In this document: piece by piece, positions 24,201-32,091 of the stretch | Numbering within the stretch: the stretch's first letter is position 1 | How the letters are laid out: each line of letters opens with the position of its first letter | Assembly: GCA_046349255.1 (NCBI GenBank) | Contig: JAXMCR010000003.1 | Location: 124,001 to 188,000, forward strand | DNA: 64,000 nt | Direction of reading: 5' to 3' | From: DAIODI01 sp046349255 | GTDB lineage: Bacteria; Pseudomonadota; Alphaproteobacteria; Rhizobiales; Aestuariivirgaceae | The notes under the pieces: model-generated | What the model saw: the letters and a program-made list of their open reading frames with translations, nothing else | The model's database searches: none | Told to the model about the DNA's origin: nothing | Program-made: the position numbers and the translations under genes

Positions 24201-24225
24201 GAATCATTTTCGTAAAATGAGAATC
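24201..24225 (+). promoter_or_regulatory. AT-rich palindrome, possible Fur-family operator
   Basis: GAATCATTTTCGTAAAATGAGAATC is an imperfect palindrome (24201-24225) whose core CATTTT-CGT-AAAATG is perfect. The half-sites resemble those of Fur/Mur/Zur-type metal regulators. It is conspicuous because the surrounding DNA is very GC-rich. It lies about 120 bases before a 35-residue membrane protein gene. A TTGAAA just upstream (24194-24199) could be a -35, but a good -10 is missing. Confidence 0.35.
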
Positions 24226-24343
24226 GCCGCATCGTGATCTCAACGGTCGCCCCGGCGATGAACTCCAGATGAACGGAACGCTCATCTTGGGGCAAGCGTT
24301 GGTGCGCTACAAATGCATCACGGTTCTTCCGGAGACGGCTCCC

Positions 24344-24451
24344 ATGCTGCGTGTGCGTTCGACCAAAAGTGCCAACAATCTCCTGCTGGCGATGGCCATT
24401 ACGCTGTTCGTGGCGAGCGCGGTGCCCGTGCTCATGATCGTCGCCAGCTGA
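24344..24451 (+). CDS. 35-residue single-helix membrane protein
   Basis: A short open frame encodes a basic N-terminus (MLRVRSTKSANN) followed by one long hydrophobic helix (from about residue 13 to the end). The family is not recognised. GGAG lies 11 bases before the ATG, which favours this start over an ATG 25 codons upstream. The stop codon TGA abuts the purN stop on the other strand, so both are read from the palindrome TGATCA. The palindromic operator candidate upstream hints at regulated expression. Small membrane proteins are easily missed; this one has a good ribosome site but no homology evidence. Confidence 0.45.
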   Translation: MLRVRSTKSANNLLLAMAITLFVASAVPVLMIVAS

Positions 24452-25099
24452 TCAGCCGGCCGGGGACTGAACCGAGAAATCCGCCGTATACGGATCGAAG
24501 ACCGTCCGTCCGCTGACGAGACGCGCAGCACCTTTAGCGACCATAGCCAGTGCAGACTGGTAGAGTGCGTGCTCCGCCTTGAGCACGCGTGCTGCGAGCG
24601 CGGTCTCGTCGTCATCCGCCAACACCGGCACCGCCGCCTGGGCGATGATCGGCCCCGTATCCAGGCCTGCATCGACGAAGTGCACTGTGCAGCCGTGGAT
24701 GCGCACGCCGGCGGCAAGCGCCCGGGCATGCGTGTCGAGGCCAGCGAACGCGGGCAGTAGGGACGGGTGGATGTTGAGCGTCCGCCCGCCGAAGGCTTCC
24801 AGAAACACCGGCCCAAGAACCCGCAGAAACCCGGCGCAGGCGACGAGATCGCAGCGATGGCCGTTCAGCGCCTCGATGAGCGCCATCTCGAACGGATCGC
24901 GGGACGCGAACTTCTCGCGTTCGATCGCCACGGCGGGGATGCCTTCGCCTGCGGCCGTTTGCAGGCCGGCCGCGTCGGCGCGATCGGACAATACGCAGGC
25001 GATTTCAGCAGGATAGCGGGGATCCTTCGCCGCCTTCACCAGCGCAGCCATGTTCGAACCGCGGCCCGAGAGGAGGATACCGACCCGCTTTCGCGCCAT
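24452..25099 (-). CDS. purN: phosphoribosylglycinamide formyltransferase
   Basis: Third step of purine synthesis: transfers a formyl group from 10-formyl-tetrahydrofolate to GAR. The 215-residue protein shows RVGILLSGRGSNMAAL at the N-terminus, the catalytic LNIHPSLLPAF (His) and HFVDAGLDTGPIIAQ (Asp). It starts two bases after the purM stop codon, so the two are translationally coupled. The remainder of the N-terminal phosphate-binding loop and the length match GART of other alphaproteobacteria. Confidence 0.97.
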   Translation of the reverse strand: MARKRVGILLSGRGSNMAALVKAAKDPRYPAEIACVLSDRADAAGLQTAAGEGIPAVAIEREKFASRDPFEMALIEALNGHRCDLVACAGFLRVLGPVFLEAFGGRTLNIHPSLLPAFAGLDTHARALAAGVRIHGCTVHFVDAGLDTGPIIAQAAVPVLADDDETALAARVLKAEHALYQSALAMVAKGAARLVSGRTVFDPYTADFSVQSPAG

Positions 25100-25101
25100 C
25101 G

Positions 25102-26166
25102 TCAGGCCGGGCGCAGCCGGCCGCTGAACTCGACCGGCTTGCGTTTCTCGCGCGCCTCGATGGCCCCGAGCCGGACCACTTCGAGCCCGTCCTCGGCGAG
25201 CGCCAGCATCACCGCGTCGGCCTCCTTCGCTGCCACGACGGCGACCATGCCGATGCCGCAGTTGAAGGTGCGCAGGCATTCGCGCGGGGCGATCTTCCCG
25301 GCGTCCTTCAGCCACTGGAACACGGGCAGGAACGGCACGGCGTCGAGATCGACGACGGCGGACACGGTCGCAGGCAGCACGCGCGGAATGTTCTCGATAA
25401 AGCCACCGCCGGTGATGTGGGCGAGCGCCTTGATGCCCTTGAACGTCTTCAGTGCACGGAGCACCGGCTTCACGTAGATCTTCGTCGGCGTGAGCAGCGC
25501 CTCGCCGAGCGTGCGGCCGGGCGCGAACGGCGCCTTCGATCGCCACGTGAGCCCGGCGGTGTCGACGATTCGGCGGATCAGCGAATAGCCGTTCGAATGC
25601 GGGCCCGTGGAGGCGAGGCCGAGCAGCACGTCGCCGGGCTTCACCGACTTTTTCGGCAGGATTGCGCCGCGTTCGACGGCGCCGACGGCGAATCCTGCGA
25701 GGTCGTAGTCGCTGCCAGCGTACATGCCCGGCATCTCCGCCGTCTCGCCGCCGATCAGCGCGCAGCCCGCGTCGCGGCAGCCTTCGGCGATGCCGGCGAT
25801 CACCGCACGCGCCGCCTTCACGTCGAGCTTGCCGGTCGCGTAGTAGTCGAGAAAGAACAGCGGTTCTGCGCCCTGCACGACGAGATCGTTGACGCTCATC
25901 GCGACGAGATCGATGCCGACGGTGTCGTGAATTCCGCTCTCGATGGCGACCTTCAGCTTGGTGCCGACGCCGTCGTTTGCGGCGACGAGGACGGGGTCCT
26001 TGTAGCCGCAGGCCTTGAGGTCGAAGAGGGCGCCGAAGCCGCCGAGTTTCCCGTCGGCGCCGCGCCTGGCGGTCGACCGGGCGAGCGGCTTGATCGCCTC
26101 GACGAGGTCGTTGCCGGCGGTGATGTCCACCCCCGCGCTTGCATAGGTAAGCCCTTGTTTCGCCAT
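25102..26166 (-). CDS. purM: phosphoribosylformylglycinamidine cyclo-ligase (AIR synthase)
   Basis: Fifth step of purine synthesis, closing the imidazole ring to give AIR with use of ATP. Of 354 residues, YASAGVDITAGNDLVEAIKP, LVAANDGVGTKLKVA, DLVAMSVNDLVVQGAEPLFFLDYYATGKLD and GGETAEMPGMY are classical PurM segments. The second half carries GLASTGPHSNGYSLIRR and AHITGGGFIENIPR. The start at 26166 (MAKQGLTYASAGV) was chosen by homologous length; no good ribosome site is seen. It heads the purM-purN pair, divergent from the DUF2066 gene. Confidence 0.97.
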   Translation of the reverse strand: MAKQGLTYASAGVDITAGNDLVEAIKPLARSTARRGADGKLGGFGALFDLKACGYKDPVLVAANDGVGTKLKVAIESGIHDTVGIDLVAMSVNDLVVQGAEPLFFLDYYATGKLDVKAARAVIAGIAEGCRDAGCALIGGETAEMPGMYAGSDYDLAGFAVGAVERGAILPKKSVKPGDVLLGLASTGPHSNGYSLIRRIVDTAGLTWRSKAPFAPGRTLGEALLTPTKIYVKPVLRALKTFKGIKALAHITGGGFIENIPRVLPATVSAVVDLDAVPFLPVFQWLKDAGKIAPRECLRTFNCGIGMVAVVAAKEADAVMLALAEDGLEVVRLGAIEAREKRKPVEFSGRLRPA

Positions 26167-26306
26167 CGATTTTGCCGCCAACGATCCCGCCCGGAATGGC
26201 CCGGCCATGATGGCGATTTGGCGCGAGTCTTCAAGCGAAATCGCGTTGGCGCGCTGGCCCCGAGCGTGTAAACGTGGGTCAGATCAACCTGGACTGAACC
26301 CGCCGC

Positions 26307-27410
26307 ATGACGTCGCGATTCCTGGCATTTGTACTGCGTTGTCTCGTGCTGTCGTCGAGCGTTGTCGCGGTGTGTGTCTCAACGACCGAAATCGCCCGCG
26401 CGGCGATGCCCTCGGTCTACACCATCACCGACATCGACGTCGACGTGACGGACACCGACGCGACCTCGGCGAAGATGAAGGCGATCGGCGAGGCGCAGGT
26501 GAAGGCGTTCGCGAAGCTCGTCGACCGGATCGCCGACGAGGGCGCGGCGAAGAAGCTCGCCTGGCTCAAGCCCGACCAGATCGGCCGCATGATGTCGGCG
26601 CTGTCGGTGCAGGAGGAGAAGACCGGACCCGGGCGCTACATCGCCAAGCTCACGATCAGCTTCCTGCCCGCGAAGGTTCGCTCGACGTTCGCCAAGCAGG
26701 GGATCGGCTTCACCGAGAAGGTCGCGCCGAAGACGCTGCTGCTCCCGGTGTGGAACGCGCCCGACGGCGCGGTGCTGTGGGGCGAAACCCCGTGGCTAAA
26801 GGTGTGGACCGACCTCAAGGCCGACCAGACCGTCGTCCCGCTCGTCCTCGCCAAGGGCGACGAGACCGACCAGCAGGCGGTGACGGTGGCGGACGCGATC
26901 AACGGCGACGAGACGAAGCTCGACGCGCTGAAGGCGCGCTACGAGGCGGACTCGGTGCTGGTCGCGATCGGCGAACCCTCGGGCGATAACGGCGTCCACA
27001 TGAAGGTGGTGGGCGACACGCCGGTCGGCCGCGTGCTGATCGACAAGACCTACACCGCTGATCAGGGCGGCGCGGACGCCGCCGCGCAGGCGGCGGCGGC
27101 GCGCCTCGTCGCGCTGATGACGCAGAAGTGGAAGCAGACCAATCCGTATTCCGCGCCGCGGCCGGTCGCCGCCGCGCAGTCGATGTCGGTCTCGGTGCCG
27201 CTTGCTTCCGCGGCGCAGTTTTCCGCCGTGCGCTCGCGGCTCGTCGCCACCCCCGGCGTCACCGGCGTCGACGTCAGTTCGATCCAGGCGGGCGGCGCGC
27301 TGATCAAGCTCAGCTACCAATCCTCGATCGAGGCGCTCCAGGCGGCGCTCGAAGCGAACCGGTTGCGCCTGACGCTGGTTTCGGGTTCATGGGTGCTGCA
27401 GGCCTACTGA
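26307..27410 (+). CDS. exported DUF2066-family protein
   Basis: A 367-residue protein with an N-terminal signal peptide (MTSRFLAFVLRCLVLSSSVVAVCVSTTEIARA). The mature part begins with VYTITDIDVDVTDTDATSAKMKAIGEAQVKAFAKLVDRI, the pattern of the DUF2066 family. The family has no proven function; it is found next to purM and the pgsA-PerM-hdaA block in many alphaproteobacteria, which is the context here. It is probably periplasmic. Its stop lies 31 bases before the phosphatidyltransferase gene, so it likely heads the plus-strand series. Confidence 0.78.
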   Translation: MTSRFLAFVLRCLVLSSSVVAVCVSTTEIARAAMPSVYTITDIDVDVTDTDATSAKMKAIGEAQVKAFAKLVDRIADEGAAKKLAWLKPDQIGRMMSALSVQEEKTGPGRYIAKLTISFLPAKVRSTFAKQGIGFTEKVAPKTLLLPVWNAPDGAVLWGETPWLKVWTDLKADQTVVPLVLAKGDETDQQAVTVADAINGDETKLDALKARYEADSVLVAIGEPSGDNGVHMKVVGDTPVGRVLIDKTYTADQGGADAAAQAAAARLVALMTQKWKQTNPYSAPRPVAAAQSMSVSVPLASAAQFSAVRSRLVATPGVTGVDVSSIQAGGALIKLSYQSSIEALQAALEANRLRLTLVSGSWVLQAY

Positions 27411-27441
27411 CCCTGCCGTTCGAGCGCCGGTACCCCCGCCA

Positions 27442-27984
27442 ATGAGCCTGCCGAACCTCCTCACCATCCTGCGCATCCTGCTGGTGCCGCTGGCGGTGTG
27501 GCTGATCATCACCGACCAGTACGTGGCGGCGTTCGCGGTGTTCGTCATCGCCGGCGTCACCGATGCCGTCGACGGCTTCATCGCAAAGCACTTCGACGCC
27601 GTGACGGAACTCGGCGCCTATCTCGACCCGCTGGCCGACAAGCTGCTGCTCGTCAGCATGTACGTGGCGCTCGGCATCCAGAACTACCTGCCGGACTGGC
27701 TGGTGATCGTGGTGGTGAGCCGCGACGTATTGATCATCGGTGCGGTGATCCTGTCGTGGCTCGTAGGGAACCCGGTGCGCATCAAGCCGCTCCTGCTCAG
27801 CAAGGCGAACACCGTGGCGCAGATCACGCTCGCGGCCGTGGTGCTGGGCCTTCTCGCGGTGAACCACTTCAGCCCCGGCCTCGTGCATTGGGGCGCGCTG
27901 CTCACCGCCTTCCTGACCGCCGCCTCGGGCGGTCAGTATATGGTCGCGTGGATGAACCACATGGCGGGGAACCGGGAAGGATGA
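27442..27984 (+). CDS. CDP-alcohol phosphatidyltransferase (PgsA-like)
   Basis: A 180-residue membrane enzyme of phospholipid head-group synthesis, likely making phosphatidylglycerol phosphate or a related lipid. The CDP-alcohol motif is DAVDGFIAKHFDAVTELGAYLDPLADK; it fits D-x2-DG-x2-A(R)-x8-G-x3-D-x3-D except that lysine replaces the usual arginine after alanine. Helices flank the motif. Its last codons overlap the next gene by ATGA. Many alphaproteobacteria keep a second, canonical pgsA elsewhere, so the exact alcohol substrate is not certain. Confidence 0.85.
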   Translation: MSLPNLLTILRILLVPLAVWLIITDQYVAAFAVFVIAGVTDAVDGFIAKHFDAVTELGAYLDPLADKLLLVSMYVALGIQNYLPDWLVIVVVSRDVLIIGAVILSWLVGNPVRIKPLLLSKANTVAQITLAAVVLGLLAVNHFSPGLVHWGALLTAFLTAASGGQYMVAWMNHMAGNREG

Positions 27985-29069
27985 CGCTGCGCCGGCAGAT
28001 CGAGATCTGGGTCGTCGTCCTCGTCGTGTTCGTCGCGCTGCTGTGGCTCCTGAGCGACATCCTCCTGCCGTTCATCGCCGGCATGGTGCTCGCTTACTTC
28101 CTCGATCCGGCCGCCGACGCGCTGGAGCGGCGCGGCCTGCCGCGGATCGCCGCAACGAGCGTGATCCTGCTGACGAGCCTCCTGATATTCGCCGCGCTGA
28201 TCCTGCTCGTGGTGCCGATCCTCTCGGGCCAGATCGCGAAGTTCACGGCAAACCTCCCGGCCTACCTCAAGGGCGCGGTCGCCTTCGTCGACGCCTCGAT
28301 GCCGGAGTGGATCAAGCAGCGGCTGACGCGCTCGGGGTTCGATACGACGCGCCCGCTCACCGACTTCGCCTCGAGCGCCGCGGGTTGGGCTGCGTCGATC
28401 ATCGGCTCGCTGTGGTCGGGAGGCCTGGCGCTCGTCAACGCGTTGTCGCTGATCGTCGTCACGCCGGTCGTCGCCTTCTACATGCTGAACGACTGGGACC
28501 GCATGGTGCGGACCGTCGACAGCTGGCTCCCGCGCGACCATGCCGACACGATCCGGCGGCTCGCCACCGAGATCAACGACGTGCTCGCGGGGTTCATTCG
28601 CGGGCAGGGCACGCTGTGCCTCGCGCTCGGCACGTTTTACGCCGTGGCGCTGATGGCGGCGGGGCTCGACTTCGGCCTGCTGATCGGCCTCGTGACCGGG
28701 TTCCTGAGCTTCATCCCGTTTGTCGGGGCGATCACCGGCGGCCTCCTGTCGATCGGCATGGCGATGGTGCAGTTTTGGCCGGACTGGACGCACGTGCTGG
28801 TGATCGCGGGCATCTTCGTGCTGGGCCAGTTCCTCGAGGGCAACGTGCTGCAGCCGCGACTCGTCGGGCACAGCGTCGGGCTGCATCCCGTGTGGCTGAT
28901 GTTCGCGCTCTTCGCCTTCGGCTACCTGTTCGGCTTCGTCGGCGTGCTGCTCGCCGTGCCGATGGCGGCGGCGATGGGCGTGCTGACCCGCTTCCTCCTG
29001 AAGCAGTACCTGTCGAGCCGCCTCTATCTCGGCACCGAGTCCGACGGAGCAGGCGCGGGGACGCCGTGA
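27981..29069 (+). CDS. AI-2E/PerM-family membrane protein
   Basis: A 362-residue inner-membrane protein of the PerM/YdgG (AI-2E transporter) family with about eight helices. Typical features are LSDILLPFIAGMVLAYFLDPAADALERRGLPR at the N-terminus and the C-terminal half FIPFVGAITGGLLSIGMAMVQFWPDW ... GHSVGLHPVWLMFALFAFGYLFGFVGVLLAVPMAA. The family includes permeases and sodium/proton antiporters, and the substrate cannot be told. It starts inside the stop codon of the phosphatidyltransferase gene (ATGA), and GGGAAGG provides the ribosome site. Confidence 0.9.
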   Translation: MTLRRQIEIWVVVLVVFVALLWLLSDILLPFIAGMVLAYFLDPAADALERRGLPRIAATSVILLTSLLIFAALILLVVPILSGQIAKFTANLPAYLKGAVAFVDASMPEWIKQRLTRSGFDTTRPLTDFASSAAGWAASIIGSLWSGGLALVNALSLIVVTPVVAFYMLNDWDRMVRTVDSWLPRDHADTIRRLATEINDVLAGFIRGQGTLCLALGTFYAVALMAAGLDFGLLIGLVTGFLSFIPFVGAITGGLLSIGMAMVQFWPDWTHVLVIAGIFVLGQFLEGNVLQPRLVGHSVGLHPVWLMFALFAFGYLFGFVGVLLAVPMAAAMGVLTRFLLKQYLSSRLYLGTESDGAGAGTP

Positions 29070-29082
29070 GGGGCACGGCGTG

Positions 29083-29778
29083 ATGGCGGACACCCCGAAG
29101 CAGCTCGCTTTCGACCTCGCGGGCGCGCCCGCCATGGGGCGCGACGACTTTCTCGTCTCGCCGTCGAACGCCGCCGCGCTTGCCGTCATCGACCGCTGGC
29201 CCGACTGGCCGGGCCCCGTGGCCGTCCTGGCGGGCCCGGCGGGCAGCGGCAAGACGCATCTCGCCTCGATCTGGGCGGCGGTGGCTGGCGCGACGGTGCT
29301 GCCCGCCCCAGCGCTCACCGTTGAGTCCGTGCCGGGGCTCGTCGCGGGCCGCGCGGTGGTCGTCGAGGATGCGCCGGGCGAGGCGCTCGAGGAGCGGGCG
29401 CTGTTCCACCTGTTCAACCTTGCGCGCGAGGCGCGCGCGTCCGTCCTGCTGACGAGCCGGGAAGAGCCTGCGCTGTGGCCGGTGGCGCTCCCGGACCTGC
29501 GCTCCCGCCTCAAGGCGGCGCTGGTCGTGCGGATCGAGCCGCCGGACGATGCGCTGCTGCGGGCGGTGCTCGTAAAGCTGTTCGCCGACCGGCAGCTGGC
29601 CGTCGACGAGGGCGCGGTCGGCTATCTCCTGGCCCGGATGCACCGGTCGCTGGGCGAGGCGCGCGACCTCGTGGCCGAGATCGATTCCCGCGCGCTGGCC
29701 GAGCGCGCCGAGGTTAGCCGCGCGTTCCTTGCCCGGGTGCTGGCAGAGCGCGGCCAGGACGACCTCTTCGGGGATTAA
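29083..29778 (+). CDS. hdaA: DnaA-related regulator HdaA
   Basis: A 231-residue DnaA-like AAA+ protein without the DNA-binding domain of DnaA. QLAFDL at the N-terminus is the clamp-binding motif expected of Hda proteins, Walker A is GPAGSGKTHLASIW (Lys57), and the C-terminal LLARMHRSLGEARDLVAEIDSRALA resembles the sensor region. With the beta clamp, Hda stimulates ATP hydrolysis by DnaA and so prevents re-initiation of replication. A GTG one codon upstream (29080) is an alternative start. It sits after the PerM-family gene as in other Hyphomicrobiales. Confidence 0.88.
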   Translation: MADTPKQLAFDLAGAPAMGRDDFLVSPSNAAALAVIDRWPDWPGPVAVLAGPAGSGKTHLASIWAAVAGATVLPAPALTVESVPGLVAGRAVVVEDAPGEALEERALFHLFNLAREARASVLLTSREEPALWPVALPDLRSRLKAALVVRIEPPDDALLRAVLVKLFADRQLAVDEGAVGYLLARMHRSLGEARDLVAEIDSRALAERAEVSRAFLARVLAERGQDDLFGD

Positions 29779-29798
29779 CGAGCGATGCTCGGTAACCC

Positions 29799-29827
29799 TT
29801 CATTGATTGGTCACACGTGCCTATTAT
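29799..29827 (+). promoter_or_regulatory. possible promoter of ppk-ppx
   Basis: TTCATT (29799-29804) and TATTAT (29822-29827) are 17 bases apart, in the 78-base gap before ppk. The -10 differs from TATAAT at one position; the -35 is weak. Confidence 0.35.
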
Positions 29828-29856
29828 GGCGAGAATACAACGACTAAGGCAGGCAG

Positions 29857-32091
29857 ATGGCCCGTTCCGACCCCGCCGTGGCGCTCGAAGATCGCCTCGC
29901 GCACGTCTCCGCCCCCGCTGAGCCCGCGGGCGGCGAGGAGGGCGGGCTCACGCTTGCCAGTCCCGGGCGCTTCATCAACCGGGAACTGTCGTGGCTGGGC
30001 TTCAACCTCCGCGTCCTCGAGGAGGCGCGCAATCCGAACCACCCGCTGCTCGAACGGCTGCGCTTCCTGTCGATCTCGGGCGACAACCTCGACGAATTCC
30101 TGATGGTGCGCGTCGCGGGCCTTGCCGGCCAGATGCGGCAGGGCATCGTCGAGATCTCGCAGGACGGGCTCACTGCGGCCGAGCAGCTCGAGCGCATCCG
30201 CGTGCTCGCGAGCGACCTGATGCACGAGCAGGACACCCGCTGGCATCAGCTCCAGACCGAGCTCGCCAACAACGGCATCTCCGTCCTCTCGCCGGACGAA
30301 CTGACGGACGAGGACCGGGCCTGGCTGTCGGATCTGTTCCTCGACCAGGTGCTCCCCGTCGTCACGCCGATCGCGATCGACCCGGCGCACCCGTTCCCGT
30401 TCATCCCGAACCGCGGGTTCTTCATGGCCGTCGAACTGCGCCACAAGCGCGACGGGCGGCACATGAACGCGCTGCTGACGATCCCGCCGCAGCTCGAACG
30501 GTTCGTGCGGCTCCCGGCGCAGGAGGGCGCGCCGGGCGTGCGCTTCCTGTCGCTCGAGAACATGCTGTTCCTGTCGATCCCGCGGCTCTTCCCCGGCTAC
30601 GAGATGCTGGGCACGGGCCTCTTCCGCATCATCCGCGACAGCGACATCGAGATCGAGGAAGAGGCCGAAGACCTCGTGCAGCTGTTCGAGACGGCGCTGA
30701 AGCGCCGCCGCCGCGGCGTGGTGATCCGCATGGAGGTCGACGCGGCCTGCCCGGCGGCGCTGCGAAAATTCATCGCCGAGGAACTCCAGGTGACGGACGA
30801 CGTCACCGTCACGTGCTCGGGGCTGATCGGGTATGCCGACACCAAGCTCCTGATCCTCGACGAGCGGCCGGACCTCAAGTTCAAGCCCTACATCCCGCGC
30901 TTTCCCGAACGCATCCGCGACCACGGCGGCGACTGCTTCGCGGCGATCCGCCAGAAGGACCTGATCGTCCACCACCCTTACGAGTCGTTCGACGTGGTGG
31001 TGCAGTTCATCCGCCAGGCGGCGGCCGACCCGGACGTCGTCGCGATCAAGCAGACGCTATACCGCACCTCGCGCGACAGCCCGATTGTCGCCGCGCTCGC
31101 AAAGGCGGCGGAAGCCGGCAAGTCGGTGATGGCGCTGGTCGAACTCAAGGCGCGCTTCGACGAGGAAGCGAACATCCAGTGGGCGCGCGACCTCGAACGC
31201 GCCGGCGCGCAGGTGGTGTTCGGCTTCATCGAGCTGAAGACGCACGCGAAGGTGTCGATGGTGGTGCGCCGCGAGGGCGGCTCCATGCGCACCTACGTGC
31301 ACTACGGCACCGGCAACTACCATCCGGTAACGGCGAGGATCTACACGGACCTCTCGTACTTCACGTGCGACCCGGCGCTGTGCCGTGACGCTGCGCGGCT
31401 GTTCAACTACGTGTCGGGCTATGCCCCGCCCGAGGACCTCGAGAAGATCGCCGTCTCGCCGCTGACGCTGAAGCCGCGGCTCCTCGACCACATCGAGGAG
31501 GAGATCGGTCACGCGCGTGCCGGGCGGCCGGCGCAGATCTGGGCGAAGCTCAACGCGCTCGTGGACCCCGGCATCATCGACGCGCTCTACCGGGCGAGCC
31601 AGGAGGGCGTGCAGATCGACCTCGTGGTGCGCGGCATCTGCTGCCTGAGGCCCGGCGTGCCCGGCCTCTCGGAGAACATCCGGGTGAAGAGCCTGATCGG
31701 CCGCTTCCTCGAGCATTCGCGCGTCGTCTGCTTCGGCTCGGGCTACGGGCTGCCGCATCCCAACGCGCGGGTCTACATCTCGTCCGCCGACTGGATGCAG
31801 CGCAACCTGCACCGGCGCGTCGAGACGCTGGTGCCGATCTTCACGCCCACCTGCCACGACCAGGTGATGGACCAGATCATGGTGGCGAACCTCAAGGACA
31901 ACCAGCAGAGCTGGACGCTCTCGGCCGACGGCGCGTGGAACCGCGTGGCGCCGGCGGAGGACGAGGAGCCGTTCAACGCGCACGAATACTTCATGACCAA
32001 CCCGTCGCTGTCGGGCCGCGGTACATCGCTCAAGGATCGCGTGCCGCCGAAGCTTGCGGGCAAGATCAACAAGGCCAAGTCCAAGTCGTGA
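29857..32091 (+). CDS. ppk1: polyphosphate kinase 1
   Basis: Reversibly polymerises the gamma-phosphate of ATP into polyphosphate, at the membrane. The 744-residue protein has the N-terminal FINRELSWLGFNLRVLEEA, the helical domain, and the phospholipase-D-like catalytic halves. The auto-phosphorylated histidine is His482 in YVHYGTGNYHPVTARIYTD, and LVELKARFDEEANI is the partner motif. It overlaps ppx by four bases (GTGA). AAGGCAGG precedes the ATG. The pair gives the cell control over both synthesis and breakdown of polyphosphate in one operon. Confidence 0.97.
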   Translation: MARSDPAVALEDRLAHVSAPAEPAGGEEGGLTLASPGRFINRELSWLGFNLRVLEEARNPNHPLLERLRFLSISGDNLDEFLMVRVAGLAGQMRQGIVEISQDGLTAAEQLERIRVLASDLMHEQDTRWHQLQTELANNGISVLSPDELTDEDRAWLSDLFLDQVLPVVTPIAIDPAHPFPFIPNRGFFMAVELRHKRDGRHMNALLTIPPQLERFVRLPAQEGAPGVRFLSLENMLFLSIPRLFPGYEMLGTGLFRIIRDSDIEIEEEAEDLVQLFETALKRRRRGVVIRMEVDAACPAALRKFIAEELQVTDDVTVTCSGLIGYADTKLLILDERPDLKFKPYIPRFPERIRDHGGDCFAAIRQKDLIVHHPYESFDVVVQFIRQAAADPDVVAIKQTLYRTSRDSPIVAALAKAAEAGKSVMALVELKARFDEEANIQWARDLERAGAQVVFGFIELKTHAKVSMVVRREGGSMRTYVHYGTGNYHPVTARIYTDLSYFTCDPALCRDAARLFNYVSGYAPPEDLEKIAVSPLTLKPRLLDHIEEEIGHARAGRPAQIWAKLNALVDPGIIDALYRASQEGVQIDLVVRGICCLRPGVPGLSENIRVKSLIGRFLEHSRVVCFGSGYGLPHPNARVYISSADWMQRNLHRRVETLVPIFTPTCHDQVMDQIMVANLKDNQQSWTLSADGAWNRVAPAEDEEPFNAHEYFMTNPSLSGRGTSLKDRVPPKLAGKINKAKSKS

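Noticed and set aside
24201..24225. The palindrome as an attenuator hairpin
   Set aside because: The core stem is only six A/T-rich pairs with a three-base loop and no T-run; an operator is more plausible.
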